From contig NZ_CP070371.1 in assembly GCF_016919705.1 (NCBI RefSeq), positions 1,083,501-1,147,500 on the forward strand: a stretch of DNA of 64,000 bases. The letters run 5' to 3'. Below are positions 21,567 through 32,834 of this stretch, piece after piece. The position numbers and the translations under genes are program-made. This DNA is from Paracoccus methylovorus. Lineage in GTDB: Bacteria > Pseudomonadota > Alphaproteobacteria > Rhodobacterales > Rhodobacteraceae. Every line of letters starts with the position of its first letter. Position 1 is the stretch's first letter. The notes beneath the pieces are model-generated. The model saw only the letters and a program-made list of their open reading frames with translations, ran no database searches and was not told the DNA's origin.

Positions 21567-22966
21567 CAGGCGGTCATCGCCCTGAACAGGTCGGCATAGG
21601 CGCGGGCCGAGGCGTCCCAGCCCACCGGATGCGTCATCGCATTGCGCATCATGCGCCGCCAGACCGCCGGTTGACGCCACAACCCGCACAGCCGGGTCAA
21701 TGCCCGCGACAGCGCCTGTGCATTGACCGGGTGGAACTGCACCCCCGTCGCCACCCCGGCAGCCAGCCCTGCGGCCGAGGCGTTGATGACCGTATCGGCC
21801 AGCCCCCCGGTCAACGAGACCAGCGGCAAGGTGCCGAAACGCAGCCCGTAAAGCTGCGTCAGGCCGCAGGGTTCGAACCGCGAGGGGACAAGAATGGCGT
21901 CACCGCCCGCGATCATGCGATGCGCCAGCGGCTCGTCATAGCCCAGACGCAGCGCGACGCCGGAATAGCGGGCGGCAGCTTGGGAAAATGCCGCCTCCAG
22001 CCCCGGATCGCCCGAGCCCAGCACCGCAAGCTGACCACCGTTTTCCAAGAGCGCCGGCAGCGCCTCGATCAGAAGGTCCAGCCCCTTCTGCCCGGTCAGG
22101 CGCGAGACGACCACGCAAAGCGGACCGTCCGCTTTGGGCAGGCCGAATTCCTCGCGCAGTGCGGTGCGATAGGGTGCCTTGTCCTTGGGGTCGGCATAGG
22201 GCGGTTTCCAGACATCCAGATCAATGCCGTTCAGGATGCCGGTGAAATCGCCGGCACGGTCGGCCAGCACGCCCTCCATCCCCATGCCGAATTCGGGGGT
22301 CATCAGTTCCTCGGCATAGGTCGGGCTGACGGTCGAAACCTTGTCGGCAAAGACGATCCCGGCCTTGAGTGCCGAAATCCGGCCCCAGTATTCAAAACCG
22401 CGCGGGTTGAAAAGCTGCGCGGGCAGTTGCAGCGACGACAGCATTTGCGCGGGCGCAAGGCCCTGAAAGGCGATGTTATGAATGGTCAGCAGTGTTTTGA
22501 CGTCGCGCACCCCGGACTGACGCAGGTAAACCGGCACCAGCCCCGCCTGCCAGTCATGCAGGTGCAGCACCTGCGGCCGCCATCCCCCGACGCCCTTTGC
22601 GGCGATCAGGACAGCGGCCTTGCACAGCGCGGCGAAACGCTGGGGATTGTCGGGCCAGTCGCGGCCATCGGGGCCTAGGTAGATGCCCCCTTGCCGGTCG
22701 AACAGATGCGGCGCATCAAGGATATACAACGTCGTATCCCCCAGCACGCCCTGCAGGATACGGGCCGGGCCGCCGAAAAGCTCGGGGATATCGCACAGCA
22801 CGGGTGCCTTGTCCTGCGCCGCCATCACCGCGCGATAGCCGGGCAGCAGCACCCGCATCTCGACCCCATCCCCGGCCAAGGCGGCGGGCAGCGCGCCTGC
22901 CACATCGGCAAGCCCCCCGGTCTTGACCAGCGGCACGCATTCCGAAGCGACGGACAGAACCCTCAT
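21566..22966 (-). CDS. glgA: glycogen synthase (ADP-glucose type)
   Basis: A GT5 glycosyltransferase of 466 residues that extends alpha-1,4-glucan from ADP-glucose. The ADP-glucose-binding motif KTGGLADV is at residues 15-22 after the MRVLSVASE start, and the C-terminal GT-B motif [16 protein letters not shown] is present. Its ATG overlaps the glgC stop by four bases (ATGA), indicating translational coupling of ADP-glucose supply and use. Confidence 0.97.
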   Translation of the reverse strand: MRVLSVASECVPLVKTGGLADVAGALPAALAGDGVEMRVLLPGYRAVMAAQDKAPVLCDIPELFGGPARILQGVLGDTTLYILDAPHLFDRQGGIYLGPDGRDWPDNPQRFAALCKAAVLIAAKGVGGWRPQVLHLHDWQAGLVPVYLRQSGVRDVKTLLTIHNIAFQGLAPAQMLSSLQLPAQLFNPRGFEYWGRISALKAGIVFADKVSTVSPTYAEELMTPEFGMGMEGVLADRAGDFTGILNGIDLDVWKPPYADPKDKAPYRTALREEFGLPKADGPLCVVVSRLTGQKGLDLLIEALPALLENGGQLAVLGSGDPGLEAAFSQAAARYSGVALRLGYDEPLAHRMIAGGDAILVPSRFEPCGLTQLYGLRFGTLPLVSLTGGLADTVINASAAGLAAGVATGVQFHPVNAQALSRALTRLCGLWRQPAVWRRMMRNAMTHPVGWDASARAYADLFRAMTA

Positions 22967-24225
22967 AAAGACGCTTCCCTTCGATCCAGCATGTCCTGCG
23001 TGATCAGCGTGACGCCGCCTTGCGAGACGCGAAACCATTTCGCGTCCTCCTGTGGATCTTCGCCGACGACCAGCCCTTCGGGGATTCGCACGCCGCGGTC
23101 AATGACCACATTGGTCAAACGCGCGTGTCGGGCGACATTGGCATAGGGCAGCAGCACCGCACGTTCCAGGGTGGAATAGGAGTTGGTGTGGACCTGAGTG
23201 AACAACAGCGACTCGCGGATCTCACTGCCCGAGATGATGCAACCGCCCGAGATCAGCGAGCTGACGGCGCTGCCGCGCCGGTCGGGCTCGTCATGGATGA
23301 ACTTGGCGGGCGGGACCAGTTCGGAATAGGTCCAGATCGGCCAGTCACGGTCCCACAGGTTCAGGTCGGGGTTGAAATCGGTCAGGTCGATATTGGCCCG
23401 CCAAAAGGCATCGACCGTGCCCACGTCGCGCCAATAGACCGGATCGCTGGGCGACCGCACGCAACTGTCGGCAAAACGATGCGCCTGCGCCTTGCCGTTC
23501 CTGACAATGTCGGGGATCAGGTCGTTGCCGAAATCATGGCTGGAATTGTCGTCCTCCATATCGCGGATCAACAGGTCGCGCAGGAAGTCCCAGCGAAAGA
23601 CATAAATTCCCATCGAAGCCAGCGTCACATTCGGATCGTCCGGCGTGCCGGGCGGGTCCACAGGCTTTTCCAGAAAGCTGGTGATGACGTCGCGCCCGTC
23701 CACCGCCATGACGCCAAAGGCCGAGGCCTCGGCCCGAGGCACGGTCAGGCAACCGATGGTCACATCCGCGCCCGCCTCGACATGGTGGCGGATCATCAGT
23801 TCGTAATCCATCTTGTAGATATGATCGCCCGCAAGGATCAGCACATAATCGACGCCGTAACTGTCGATGATGTCGATGTTCTGCGCCACCGCATCCGCCG
23901 TGCCGCGATACCACCGCGATTCGTCATAGCGTTGCGAGGCGGGCAGGATATCAAGGAACTCGTTGCGCTCGGCCCGAAAGAAGTTCCAGCCGCGCTGCAC
24001 ATGCCGGATCAGCGAATGTGCCTTGTATTGCGTGGCCAGCGCCATCTTGCGAATGCCCGAATTCAGCGCGTTGGACAGCGCAAAGTCGATGATCCGCGAC
24101 TTGCCGCCGAAATAGACCGCAGGTTTTACCCGCTTGTCGGTCAGCTCGTGCAGGCGTGTGCCGCGGCCACCGGCCAGAATGAATGCCATGGATCGTCTGG
24201 AAAGCCTTTCTTCGCGCTGTGTCAT
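22963..24225 (-). CDS. glgC: glucose-1-phosphate adenylyltransferase
   Basis: A 420-residue ADP-glucose pyrophosphorylase, the committed and allosterically controlled step of glycogen synthesis. Features are [15 protein letters not shown] at the nucleotidyltransferase N-terminus, [19 protein letters not shown], the catalytic-site strand [14 protein letters not shown], and a C-terminal left-handed beta-helix ([10 protein letters not shown]). ATG 24225 was chosen because the sequence upstream of it is unlike GlgC and overlaps glgB in another frame. It follows glgB by 29 bases. Confidence 0.97.
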   Translation of the reverse strand: MTQREERLSRRSMAFILAGGRGTRLHELTDKRVKPAVYFGGKSRIIDFALSNALNSGIRKMALATQYKAHSLIRHVQRGWNFFRAERNEFLDILPASQRYDESRWYRGTADAVAQNIDIIDSYGVDYVLILAGDHIYKMDYELMIRHHVEAGADVTIGCLTVPRAEASAFGVMAVDGRDVITSFLEKPVDPPGTPDDPNVTLASMGIYVFRWDFLRDLLIRDMEDDNSSHDFGNDLIPDIVRNGKAQAHRFADSCVRSPSDPVYWRDVGTVDAFWRANIDLTDFNPDLNLWDRDWPIWTYSELVPPAKFIHDEPDRRGSAVSSLISGGCIISGSEIRESLLFTQVHTNSYSTLERAVLLPYANVARHARLTNVVIDRGVRIPEGLVVGEDPQEDAKWFRVSQGGVTLITQDMLDRREASL

Positions 24226-24254
24226 CTCTGTCGCTCTCCCCCTCCTGCCCCGGC

Positions 24255-26471
24255 CTATGCGGGTGGTTGCTGGTCGGTCGTCCTGTCGTCCTTGATGAAA
24301 ATCAGCGTCGCAAGCGGCGGCAGCACCAGTTCCGCATGGGCGGGCTGGCCATGGCTTTCGCCCGGTTGCGCGGCAATGCGGCCCAGATTGCCCCGTCCCG
24401 CGCCGCCGTAAATCTCGGCATCCGTGTTCAGCACCTCGCGCCACAGGCCGGGTTGCGGAAAACCCATGCGCCAGCCCGTGCGCTCGACCGGGGTAAAGTT
24501 GCATACCACCACCACCTCGGGATCGCCCGGATGGCCGCGCCGGATCCATGCAAAGACGGAATGGGCGGCATCATTCGCCTCGACCCACTGGAAGCCGTTG
24601 GCGTCGCAGTCCTTTGCGTAAAGCGCGGGCGTCGCGGCATAGATCGCGTTCAGGTCGCGCACCAGCAGTTGCATGCCGCGGTGCAGCGGGTTCCCGATGC
24701 AGGCCCAGTCGATCTGGGCATCGTGGTTCCATTCGGCGCTTTGGGCGAATTCCTGCCCCATAAACAAAAGCTTTTTGCCCGGATGGCCCCACATGAAGCC
24801 GTAATAGGCGCGCAGGTTGGCGAATTTCTGCCATTCGTCGCCGGGCATCTTGCCCAGCATCGAACCCTTGCCGTGCACCACCTCGTCATGGCTGATCGGC
24901 AGGATGAAATTCTCGCTGAAGGCGTAGTGCAGGCCAAAAGTCATCTGGTGGTGATGATGGCTGCGATGAACCGGGTCGCGGCGGATATAATCCAGCGTGT
25001 CATTCATCCAGCCCATGTTCCACTTGAACCCGAAGCCCAGCCCGCCTTCATGCACCGGCCGCGACACCCGGGGGTAAGAGGTCGATTCCTCGGCTACGGT
25101 CATGATGCCGGGTTCCTCGCCATAGGTCAGGCGGTTCATCTGTTGCAGCATGGCGATGGCTTCGTAATTCTCGCGCCCGCCATCGCTGTTAGGGACCCAT
25201 TGGCCCTCGGGCCGCGAATAATCCCGGTAAAGCATCGAGGCCACCGCATCGACCCGCAACCCGTCCACGTGATATTCCCTTAGCCAATACAGGGCGTTGG
25301 CGGTCAGATAATTCATCACCTCGCGACGGCCGTAATTGTAGATCAGGGTATTCCAGTCCTGATGAAAGCCCTCGCGCGGGTCGGCATGTTCATAAAGTGC
25401 CGTGCCGTCGAAACGCACGAGCCCATGCGGATCGCTGGGGAAATGCCCCGGCACCCAGTCAAGGATCACGCCCAACCCCGCCCTGTGCGCCGCATCCACC
25501 AGATCGCGGAACTCATGCGGCGGGCCAAACCGGATGGTCGGCGCGAACATTCCCACCGGTTGATAACCCCATGAGCCATCAAAGGGATATTCGCTGATCG
25601 GCAAAAGCTCGATATGGGTGAAGCCCATCTCCTTGGCGTAATCGACCAGTTCCACCGCCGCTTCGCGATAGGAAATCGGTCGGCCGCCATCCTTGCGCCG
25701 CCAGCTTCCCAGATGCACCTCGTAGATCGAGATCGGCCGGTCCGTCCGCTGCACCTGCGCGCGACGACCCATCCAATCCCCGTCCGACCAGCCATAGCCC
25801 GAGATGTCGCGCACGACCGAGGCCGTAGCCGGCGGATGCTGGGCGCCAAAGCCCACCGGATCGGCCTTTTGGTACAGTCCGCCATCGGCGCCGAGGATCT
25901 CGTATTTATATACGGTGCCTTCACCCAGATCGGGCATGAAGATTTCCCAGACGCCGGTCGCACCGCGCCTGCGCATGACATGCCGCCGCCCGTCCCAAGC
26001 GTTGAAATCCCCGATCAGCGAGACGCGGCGGGCATTGGGCGCCCAGACAGCGAAATGGGTGCCGCGCGCGTCTTCATGGGTCATCACATGCGCGCCAAGC
26101 GCGTGCCAAAGCTGGTGATGCGTGCCCTCGCCCAGCAGGTATTCGTCAAGCTCCCCCAAAACCGGGCCAAAGCGATAGGCGTCCTCGACCAACCATTCCT
26201 CGCCATCCCGGCTGGCGCGCAGAAGATAGGGTTGCGTGCCGGGCACCTTGCCGTGGAACAAACCCGGATAATCCGCGACGGGGGCCAGCGGATGCGCCTT
26301 GCCCGCAACCACCGCAGCCATCGCGGTCGCGCCGGGGTCGAAGGCGGTGACATGGCGAGTGCGGTCGCGGAAATGCGGACCAAGCACCGAGAACGCGTCG
26401 TCAGAACGCCCCTCGACGATACAGGCCAGCACCGCGGAATCTGCGACTTCGTTCGGGTCGATCGGCGTCAT
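24255..26471 (-). CDS. glgB: 1,4-alpha-glucan branching enzyme
   Basis: A GH13 branching enzyme of 738 residues, introducing alpha-1,6 linkages. It has the N-terminal extension of the long GlgB type, a CBM48 domain ([24 protein letters not shown]) and the catalytic motifs [26 protein letters not shown] and [14 protein letters not shown]. The start at ATG 26471 follows GGAGGGG; a TTG further upstream is rejected. It begins 19 bases after the end of glgP. Confidence 0.97.
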   Translation of the reverse strand: MTPIDPNEVADSAVLACIVEGRSDDAFSVLGPHFRDRTRHVTAFDPGATAMAAVVAGKAHPLAPVADYPGLFHGKVPGTQPYLLRASRDGEEWLVEDAYRFGPVLGELDEYLLGEGTHHQLWHALGAHVMTHEDARGTHFAVWAPNARRVSLIGDFNAWDGRRHVMRRRGATGVWEIFMPDLGEGTVYKYEILGADGGLYQKADPVGFGAQHPPATASVVRDISGYGWSDGDWMGRRAQVQRTDRPISIYEVHLGSWRRKDGGRPISYREAAVELVDYAKEMGFTHIELLPISEYPFDGSWGYQPVGMFAPTIRFGPPHEFRDLVDAAHRAGLGVILDWVPGHFPSDPHGLVRFDGTALYEHADPREGFHQDWNTLIYNYGRREVMNYLTANALYWLREYHVDGLRVDAVASMLYRDYSRPEGQWVPNSDGGRENYEAIAMLQQMNRLTYGEEPGIMTVAEESTSYPRVSRPVHEGGLGFGFKWNMGWMNDTLDYIRRDPVHRSHHHHQMTFGLHYAFSENFILPISHDEVVHGKGSMLGKMPGDEWQKFANLRAYYGFMWGHPGKKLLFMGQEFAQSAEWNHDAQIDWACIGNPLHRGMQLLVRDLNAIYAATPALYAKDCDANGFQWVEANDAAHSVFAWIRRGHPGDPEVVVVCNFTPVERTGWRMGFPQPGLWREVLNTDAEIYGGAGRGNLGRIAAQPGESHGQPAHAELVLPPLATLIFIKDDRTTDQQPPA

Positions 26472-26490
26472 GGTCCCCTCCGCGTCCGCC

Positions 26491-28887
26491 TTACCCTTGC
26501 CCAAGCAGGCTTTTCGCGTTCCAGATATCGCGCATATACCCCCGGATGGTGCGGTCCGACGAGAACCAGCCCGAGCGCGCGACGTTCAGCGCCGCCATCC
26601 GCGCCCAGGTGTCCCGGTCGGCATAGGTGAAATCGACTTCGCGTTGCGCCCGCCAGTAATCGCCGAAATCCGAAGCGACGAGAAAGTAATCCGCCCCCGT
26701 CAGGTTTTCGACGATACCCGCATAGCGGTCCGGCTCATCGGGGCTGAAGGCGCCGCTGCGGATCGCCTCGACGGCGCGGGTCAGGCGCGGATCGGCGGAA
26801 ACCGCACGGGCGGCATGGTCCGGAAGGGTGCGGCGGGCCTCGGCCTCTTCGGCGGTCAGGCCGAACAGGAAGAAGTTCTCTGCCCCCACCAACTCGCGGA
26901 TCTCGACGTTGGCGCCGTCCAGCGTGCCGATGGTCGGCGCGCCGTTCAGCGCGAATTTCATGTTGCCGGTGCCCGATGCCTCTTTGCCCGCCGTGGAAAT
27001 CTGTTCCGACAGGTCGGCGGCCGGGATCAGCCGTTCGGCCAGCGTCACGTTATAGTTCGGCAGATAGATCACCCGCAGCTTTTCGTTCGTCGTTGCATCG
27101 GCGTTGATGACCGCAGCCACGTCGTTGATCAGGCGGATGATATCCTTGGCAAAGAAATAGCCCGGAGCCGCCTTGCCTGCGAAAATCTTGACCCGCGCCG
27201 TCCAGTCCGAGGACGGGATTTCGCGCATCTCCTGCCACAGCGCGATGGTTTCCAGAATGTTCAGGTGCTGGCGCTTGTATTCATGGATGCGCTTGATCTG
27301 CACGTCGAAAAGTGCGTCCGGGTTCAGCGTCACATGATGTTCGCGCAGCGCCCAGTTGCAAAGATCAGCCTTATTGGCGGCTTTCACCGCGGCAAACCGC
27401 GCCAGCCAGCCGGGGTCGGCGACATGGGGCTCCAGCCCCTGCAACTGTTCCAGATCGCCGATCCAGCCGTCGCCGATGGTCTCGGTGATCAGCCCCGACA
27501 GGCGCGGGTTGCAGCTATGCAGCCAGCGGCGTGGGGTGACGCCATTGGTTTCGTTCACGATGCGGTCGGGATGCAGCCGGTGCTGGTCGGCAAAAACCGT
27601 GGTCTTCATCAGGCCGGTGTGCAGGGCCGAGACACCGTTCACGCGGTTCGACATGATAAAGGACAGCTCGCCCATCCGCACCCGTCCATCGCCCCGCACC
27701 GTGTTCCGGCGGTCGGGATGGGCGCGGCCATGGGCGTCGTCGATGCGGTCGATGATCTGCAGATGGCGCGGCAGCAGATCGGCAAACAGCCCCTCGCCCC
27801 AGCTTTCCAGCGCCTCGGGCAACAGCGTGTGGTTGGTATAGTTCACGCAGCCCTGGGTGATGGCCAAAGCCTCGTCAAAGGGCAGGCCGCGTTCGTCATG
27901 CAGCAGCCGTACCAGTTCCGGCCCAGCGATGGCGGGATGGGTGTCGTTAAGCTGGATCGCCACCTTCTGCGGCAACTGCCGCAGGTCGGCGTGATCGGCC
28001 TCGAACCGGCGCAGGATGTCGCGGATCGACGCGGCTGAGAAGAAATATTCCTGCGTCAGCCGCAGCCGCTTGCCCTTTTCGGTCGAATCCTCGGGGTAAA
28101 GCACGCGCGAAATGGTGCGGGCCAGCGCCTCGGCCTCGGCAGCGGCGGTGAAATCCCCCGCGTTGAAGCGTTCCAGGTCAAAGGGATCGACCGCCCGCCC
28201 CGCCCAAAGCCGCAGCGTATTGGCCCAATCCCCCCGCCAGCCGATGACCGGGATGTCATAGGCTTCGGATTGCACAAGGTTTTCCGGCTCCCAGACCAGC
28301 TTGCCGTCGCGCGTAACGACACGGCCGCCAAACCCCAGGGTAAAGCTGGCCTCTGCCCGCTCGAACTGCCAGACATAGGGTTGCTGCAGCCAGTGCTCCG
28401 GCGCCTCGATCTGCCGGCCATCGGCAAAGCTCTGCCGGAACAAGCCATGCTCATAGCGGATGCCATAGCCATAGGCTGGGCAACCCAACGTGGCGAGCGA
28501 TTCCATGAAACAGGCCGCAAGCCGCCCCAGCCCGCCATTGCCCAACGCGGCGTCGGGTTCGTCCAGCAGTATGCCGCGATAGTCTAGCCCAAAGCTTTCC
28601 ATCGCCGCCTGCGCCTGATCGGCAAGTTGCAGGTTGACAATATTGTCTTCAAGCAGACGGCCGATCAGGAACTCCATCGACAGGTAGTAGACCCGCTTGG
28701 CATCGGCACGATAGGTGGCACGCGTGGCTTCAACCCAGCGATCAACGATCCGGTCGCGCACCGCATGGCTCAGCGCAAGGCGCCAGTCCAGGATCTGCGC
28801 ATGATCGGGGTCCTTGCCCAGCGTATAGGTCAGATGCCACAGAATCGCGTCGCGAAAACCGGTCTTGGGCGTGTCGTCCCGTGCCAT
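26491..28887 (-). CDS. glgP: glycogen/starch/alpha-glucan phosphorylase
   Basis: A GT35 phosphorylase of 798 residues that releases glucose 1-phosphate from glycogen chain ends with pyridoxal phosphate. The PLP lysine lies in [15 protein letters not shown] near the C-terminus; the substrate regions [12 protein letters not shown] and FAGKAAPGY are present. It is the first gene of the glycogen operon, so degradation and synthesis genes share a transcript and flux must be controlled at enzyme level (GlgC allostery). The 211-base upstream region has no other gene. Confidence 0.97.
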   Translation of the reverse strand: MARDDTPKTGFRDAILWHLTYTLGKDPDHAQILDWRLALSHAVRDRIVDRWVEATRATYRADAKRVYYLSMEFLIGRLLEDNIVNLQLADQAQAAMESFGLDYRGILLDEPDAALGNGGLGRLAACFMESLATLGCPAYGYGIRYEHGLFRQSFADGRQIEAPEHWLQQPYVWQFERAEASFTLGFGGRVVTRDGKLVWEPENLVQSEAYDIPVIGWRGDWANTLRLWAGRAVDPFDLERFNAGDFTAAAEAEALARTISRVLYPEDSTEKGKRLRLTQEYFFSAASIRDILRRFEADHADLRQLPQKVAIQLNDTHPAIAGPELVRLLHDERGLPFDEALAITQGCVNYTNHTLLPEALESWGEGLFADLLPRHLQIIDRIDDAHGRAHPDRRNTVRGDGRVRMGELSFIMSNRVNGVSALHTGLMKTTVFADQHRLHPDRIVNETNGVTPRRWLHSCNPRLSGLITETIGDGWIGDLEQLQGLEPHVADPGWLARFAAVKAANKADLCNWALREHHVTLNPDALFDVQIKRIHEYKRQHLNILETIALWQEMREIPSSDWTARVKIFAGKAAPGYFFAKDIIRLINDVAAVINADATTNEKLRVIYLPNYNVTLAERLIPAADLSEQISTAGKEASGTGNMKFALNGAPTIGTLDGANVEIRELVGAENFFLFGLTAEEAEARRTLPDHAARAVSADPRLTRAVEAIRSGAFSPDEPDRYAGIVENLTGADYFLVASDFGDYWRAQREVDFTYADRDTWARMAALNVARSGWFSSDRTIRGYMRDIWNAKSLLGQG

Positions 28888-29067
28888 GGATCACCCTTTT
28901 GCCGCGCCCGTATCGTGTCCGGGCATACCCTTGGCTTAAGCTATCCGGGTTCGAATGCAAACTGTCGCAAGAAAAATCCGTTAGCGATAACCGCGCCCGA
29001 CGGTGCCGTGCCGAAATGCTGCGCAAACCCTTGGGTCGATGCGGAAAGTCAGGATATTGCGCAGCAA

Positions 29068-29090
29068 GGCCGCGCCGAAAAGCCGCGGCC
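29068..29090 (-). terminator. hairpin downstream of nadC
   Basis: GGCCGCG (29068-29074) and CGCGGCC (29084-29090) form a perfect 7-base stem starting 9 bases past the nadC stop. The loop contains TTTT on the minus strand, but the sequence after the stem (TTGC) has no clear T-run, so this is a modest intrinsic-terminator candidate. Confidence 0.4.
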
Positions 29091-29098
29091 CTTCCGGC

Positions 29099-29950
29099 TT
29101 AGAAATCCAGACCCAGATCCAGCGTGCGCGCGGAATGGGTCAGCGCACCGACCGAGATGTAATCGACGCCCGTCGCGGCCACCTCGGCAATGCGCGCAAG
29201 TCGCATATTGCCCGAGGCCTCCAGCACCACCGCGCCCTTGCCCATGGCCACGGCCTCTCGCAACCGATCCGAATCCATATTGTCCAGCAGCACGACATCG
29301 GCGCCGCCCTCGTCCAGCACCTCGGCAAGCTGGTCCAGCCGGTCCACCTCGATCTCGACCTGCATCATATGCGAGGCGCGGGCCTTGACCGCCTGCAGGA
29401 CGGGCCGAATGCCGCCCGCCGCCGCGATATGGTTGTCCTTGATCAGGATCGCATCCGACAGGCTGAAACGGTGATTGAAGCCGCCGCCATGCAGCACCGC
29501 CTGTTTCTCGACCAGCCGCAATCCCGGGGTGGTCTTGCGGGTGCAGGTGATGCGCGCCGGGGTCCCCGCCGTCTCGGCAACATAAGCCGCCGTCTGCGTG
29601 GCAATGCCCGACAGGCGACCGGCAAAGTTCAGCGCCACCCGCTCGGCCGACAGGATGGATGCCGCCTCGCCCTCGATTTCGGCCAGCACCGCACCGGCCT
29701 GGAAACTGCTGCCGTCGGGATGATACACCTGCCATTGCAGCGCCGGGTCGATCAGGCGAAAGGCGATCGCGGCCAGTTGCATCCCCGAGGCCACGCCCGC
29801 CTCGCGCGCCACGATCCGCGCTCGATAGCGGGTACCGGCCGGGATCACCGTTCGCGTGGTGATGTCGCCATAGGTGCCCAGATCCTCGCTCAGCGCCAAC
29901 CGCACCAGCGGTTCAAGGATCATCTCGGGCAGCGGGGGCATCTTGGTCAT
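29099..29950 (-). CDS. nadC: nicotinate-nucleotide pyrophosphorylase (carboxylating)
   Basis: A 283-residue quinolinate phosphoribosyltransferase converting quinolinate and PRPP to nicotinate mononucleotide, the third step of de novo NAD synthesis. Diagnostic segments are ITCTRKTTPGLR, LHGGGFNHRFSLSDAILIKDNH and VEVD-type EIEVDRLDQ. Its ATG overlaps the nadB stop by 4 bases. Last gene of nadABC. Confidence 0.97.
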   Translation of the reverse strand: MTKMPPLPEMILEPLVRLALSEDLGTYGDITTRTVIPAGTRYRARIVAREAGVASGMQLAAIAFRLIDPALQWQVYHPDGSSFQAGAVLAEIEGEAASILSAERVALNFAGRLSGIATQTAAYVAETAGTPARITCTRKTTPGLRLVEKQAVLHGGGFNHRFSLSDAILIKDNHIAAAGGIRPVLQAVKARASHMMQVEIEVDRLDQLAEVLDEGGADVVLLDNMDSDRLREAVAMGKGAVVLEASGNMRLARIAEVAATGVDYISVGALTHSARTLDLGLDF

Positions 29951-31512
29951 ATCGTCTCCGGTTCAAGCGAGGCGCGCAGGGCCAGCGCATCGGCAAGGGT
30001 GATGCGCGAACGCCGCCCCTCGGGCGCGGTATCTGGAAAATCCGTGCGGCAATGCGCGCCGCGGCTTTCCTGACGCATCAGCGCGGCGGCGGCGATCAGC
30101 GAGGCCGTGGCGGTCATGTTCAGCAGCGCGGGGCAATCGGGTTGCGCGGCCTCGATGGCCGCGATCTCGCGCAGGCAGCGCCGCAGGCCCGCCGCATCGC
30201 GCAACACGCCTGCCCCCTCGGTCATGGCCCGGCGCAGGCGCGCAACTAGCACAGGATCGGGAACCGGGCCGGGCAGCAGGTCAGGCAGCGTGACCGGGGC
30301 CGCCTCCTGCCCGGGCTCCAGCCGCGCCGCGATGGACAGCGCGCAGCGGCGGGCAAAGACCAGCGCCTCCAAAAGCCCGTTCGAAGCCAGTCGGTTCGCG
30401 CCATGCAGCCCGGTCGAGGACGCCTCGCCGCACACCCAAAGCCGGTCGAGATCAGAGCGCCCCTCGGCATCCACGGCCACGCCACCCATGTGGTAATGCG
30501 CAGCCGCCGCCACTGGGATCTGCTCGCGTGTGGGGTCGATCCCCGCGCGCGCGCACGCCCCCGCAACGGCCGGAAACTCGGTCAGGATACGCGCCCCCAG
30601 ACAAGCGCGGGTGTCCAGCATCGGCCGCAGCCCGGCCTGTGTCTGGGCATAGATCGCACGCGCCACCACGTCGCGCGGGGCAAGTTCGGCATCCGGATGG
30701 ACGGCCAGCATGAAACGCTCGCCCAGCCTGTTGACCAGATGCGCGCCTTCGCCCCGCAGCGCCTCGGTCGCCAGAGGCGCGGGGTCCTCGCCGCAGTCGA
30801 TCGCCGTGGGATGAAACTGCACGAATTCGGCATCAGCAATCGCGGCACCGGCCCGTGCCGCCATGCCGATCACCTGACCGCGAATTCGCGGCGGATTGGT
30901 TGTGAGCGCGTAAAGCCCGCCCGAGCCGCCCCCCGCCAGCAGCACCGCCGGCGCCCGGATCAGCAGCGGCGCCGAGCCCTGAGGCCCCGACAGCGTGACA
31001 TCGACCCCGACCACTGCGCCGCCCTCGACGCGCAGGCCGGTGGCCATGACACCTTCCAGCACCTGCACCGAAGGCGTCTCGCGCACCATGGCGACCAGCG
31101 CGCGCATGATCTCGGCCCCGGCCTGATCGCCGCGTACGCGCACCACGCGGGCAAAGCTATGCGCCGCCTCACGCGACAGCACATAGCCGCCGTCCGCATT
31201 GCGATCAAAGGGCGTGCCAAGCGCCGTCAGGTCCAGAATATGCGTACGCGCCTCGGCCGTGACGAGTTCCGCGATGGCGGGATCGACAGTGCCGGCACCG
31301 GCGCGCAGCGTGTCGCGCGCATGGGCCTGCGCGCTGTCGGCCGGGTCCATCGCCGCCGCCACGCCGCCCTGTGCCCAGGCCGAGCTTGCGCCCTGCCCCA
31401 GCACCTCGGGCGAGATCATCAGCACCGGGCGCGGCGCCAGTTTCAGGGCCGCATAAAGCGCACCCAGCCCCGCGCCGACGATGATGACGCGGCCGGTCGA
31501 AAGCTCTTGCAT
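29947..31512 (-). CDS. nadB: L-aspartate oxidase
   Basis: A 521-residue FAD enzyme of the succinate dehydrogenase flavoprotein family, oxidising aspartate to iminoaspartate. The FAD motif VGAGLGALYAAL is at residue 12, followed by SSAWAQGGVAAA, the active-site region HPTAIDCGE and GLHGANRLASNGLLEALVF. It begins 3 bases after the nadA stop. Iminoaspartate is unstable, so coupling to NadA by operon order is functionally sensible. Confidence 0.96.
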   Translation of the reverse strand: MQELSTGRVIIVGAGLGALYAALKLAPRPVLMISPEVLGQGASSAWAQGGVAAAMDPADSAQAHARDTLRAGAGTVDPAIAELVTAEARTHILDLTALGTPFDRNADGGYVLSREAAHSFARVVRVRGDQAGAEIMRALVAMVRETPSVQVLEGVMATGLRVEGGAVVGVDVTLSGPQGSAPLLIRAPAVLLAGGGSGGLYALTTNPPRIRGQVIGMAARAGAAIADAEFVQFHPTAIDCGEDPAPLATEALRGEGAHLVNRLGERFMLAVHPDAELAPRDVVARAIYAQTQAGLRPMLDTRACLGARILTEFPAVAGACARAGIDPTREQIPVAAAAHYHMGGVAVDAEGRSDLDRLWVCGEASSTGLHGANRLASNGLLEALVFARRCALSIAARLEPGQEAAPVTLPDLLPGPVPDPVLVARLRRAMTEGAGVLRDAAGLRRCLREIAAIEAAQPDCPALLNMTATASLIAAAALMRQESRGAHCRTDFPDTAPEGRRSRITLADALALRASLEPETI

Positions 31513-31515
31513 CCG

Positions 31516-32568
31516 TCAGGCCGCCAGACGCTGCGACAGATCGATCATCCGCTGCACCGCAAGCCGCGCGCGGTCCGCGACCTGCGGGTCCACCTCAACC
31601 ACGCCGGTCATGGTGTGCAGCGACCACAGCACCTTCTCCAGCGTGATCTTCTGCATATAGGGACACATGTTGCAGGGACCGAGAAACTCGACGCCGGGGT
31701 TCGCATCCGAGATGTTCGAGGCCATGGAGCATTCCGTGACCAGCATCACCTGTTTCGGCTGCTCGGCCTCGACCCAGCCCTGGATATTGGCGGTCGAGCC
31801 GGCGTAATCCGCCTCGGCCACCACGTCGGGCGGGCATTCGGGATGGGCGATGATCTTCAGCCCCGGGTTCCAGTCGCGGAAATCGCGCAGGTCCTGTGCG
31901 GTGAACTGTTCGTGCACGATACACGCGCCATCCCACCAGACCACGCGCTTTTGCGGTACCTGCTTGGCCACGTTCTGTGCCAGCCATTTGTCAGGCGTCA
32001 TGATCACGGTGTCGCTGTCCATCGCCGCAACGATCTGCGCCGCGTTGGCCGAGGTGCAGCAGATGTCGGACGCCGCCTTCACCTCGGCTGTGGTGTTGAC
32101 ATAGCTGACCACCGGAGCACCCGGATACCGGGCGCGCATCTGGGCAATGCCATCGGCGGTGATGCTTTCAGCCAGCGAACAGCCCGCCTCCATATCCGGC
32201 ATCAGCACGGTTTTTTGCGGGTTCAGGATCTTCGAGGTCTCGGCCATGAAATGCACGCCGCATTGCACGATCACCTGAGCCTCGACCTGAGTGGCGGCGA
32301 TAGCCAGCGCAAGACTGTCGCCCACGACGTCGGAGATGCCGTGATAGATCTGCGGCGTCATGTAGTTATGCGCCAACACCACGGCATTGCGTTCTTTTTT
32401 CAGCCGGTTGATCGCGGCGACATAGGGCGCATGGATCGCCCAGTCCGGCCAGGGCATGACGCGCCCCATCCGGGCATGGATATCGGCCATGCGCTCGGCC
32501 AGTTCGAGCGATGGCTCAAGATCGTAGCACGAGCCAAGCTCGCTGCGGATGGTCGTCAGATCGAGCAT
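31516..32568 (-). CDS. nadA: quinolinate synthase A
   Basis: A 350-residue [4Fe-4S] enzyme condensing iminoaspartate with dihydroxyacetone phosphate to quinolinate. Likely cluster ligands are in VQCGVHFMAE, the CC pair region DICCTSANA and LGPCNMCPYMQ near the C-terminus. AHNYMTPQIYH is the family's N-terminal signature. Start at ATG 32568 after GGGGGGA; the upstream extension of the open frame is not conserved-looking. First gene of nadABC and divergent from an IclR-type regulator. Confidence 0.96.
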   Translation of the reverse strand: MLDLTTIRSELGSCYDLEPSLELAERMADIHARMGRVMPWPDWAIHAPYVAAINRLKKERNAVVLAHNYMTPQIYHGISDVVGDSLALAIAATQVEAQVIVQCGVHFMAETSKILNPQKTVLMPDMEAGCSLAESITADGIAQMRARYPGAPVVSYVNTTAEVKAASDICCTSANAAQIVAAMDSDTVIMTPDKWLAQNVAKQVPQKRVVWWDGACIVHEQFTAQDLRDFRDWNPGLKIIAHPECPPDVVAEADYAGSTANIQGWVEAEQPKQVMLVTECSMASNISDANPGVEFLGPCNMCPYMQKITLEKVLWSLHTMTGVVEVDPQVADRARLAVQRMIDLSQRLAA

Positions 32569-32834
32569 TCGGTCCCCCCAGTCTGCCCGCGTCGCAGTCA
32601 CCCCCGATATGGCGCGTCCGGCCCCTGATACCGGAAACGCCAAGGTCTGTGTGACGGGGTTCCTAACCCATGGATGACATTCGGGCAACGCAAATGCTAC
32701 TGCGCGGCATCGGGAGAAAACGTCCCGGCACCGATCCTGCCAGCGATACAAAAACGACAAGGTGCGACACGGTGCGTCTGGACCTTCGACCGTCCTGCGC
32801 TAAAAAGACCCGTGAAGTTAGCGAGTTCAAAGCC

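Noticed and set aside
28888..29067. Glycogen operon promoter with TTGCGA and a CGGATA-like -10
   Set aside because: Both elements are weak matches and the spacing is uncertain; not enough to list as a promoter.
30403..32628. 741-codon plus-strand open frame
   Set aside because: Antisense shadow of nadB and nadA; rich in His, Arg and Gly without domain features.
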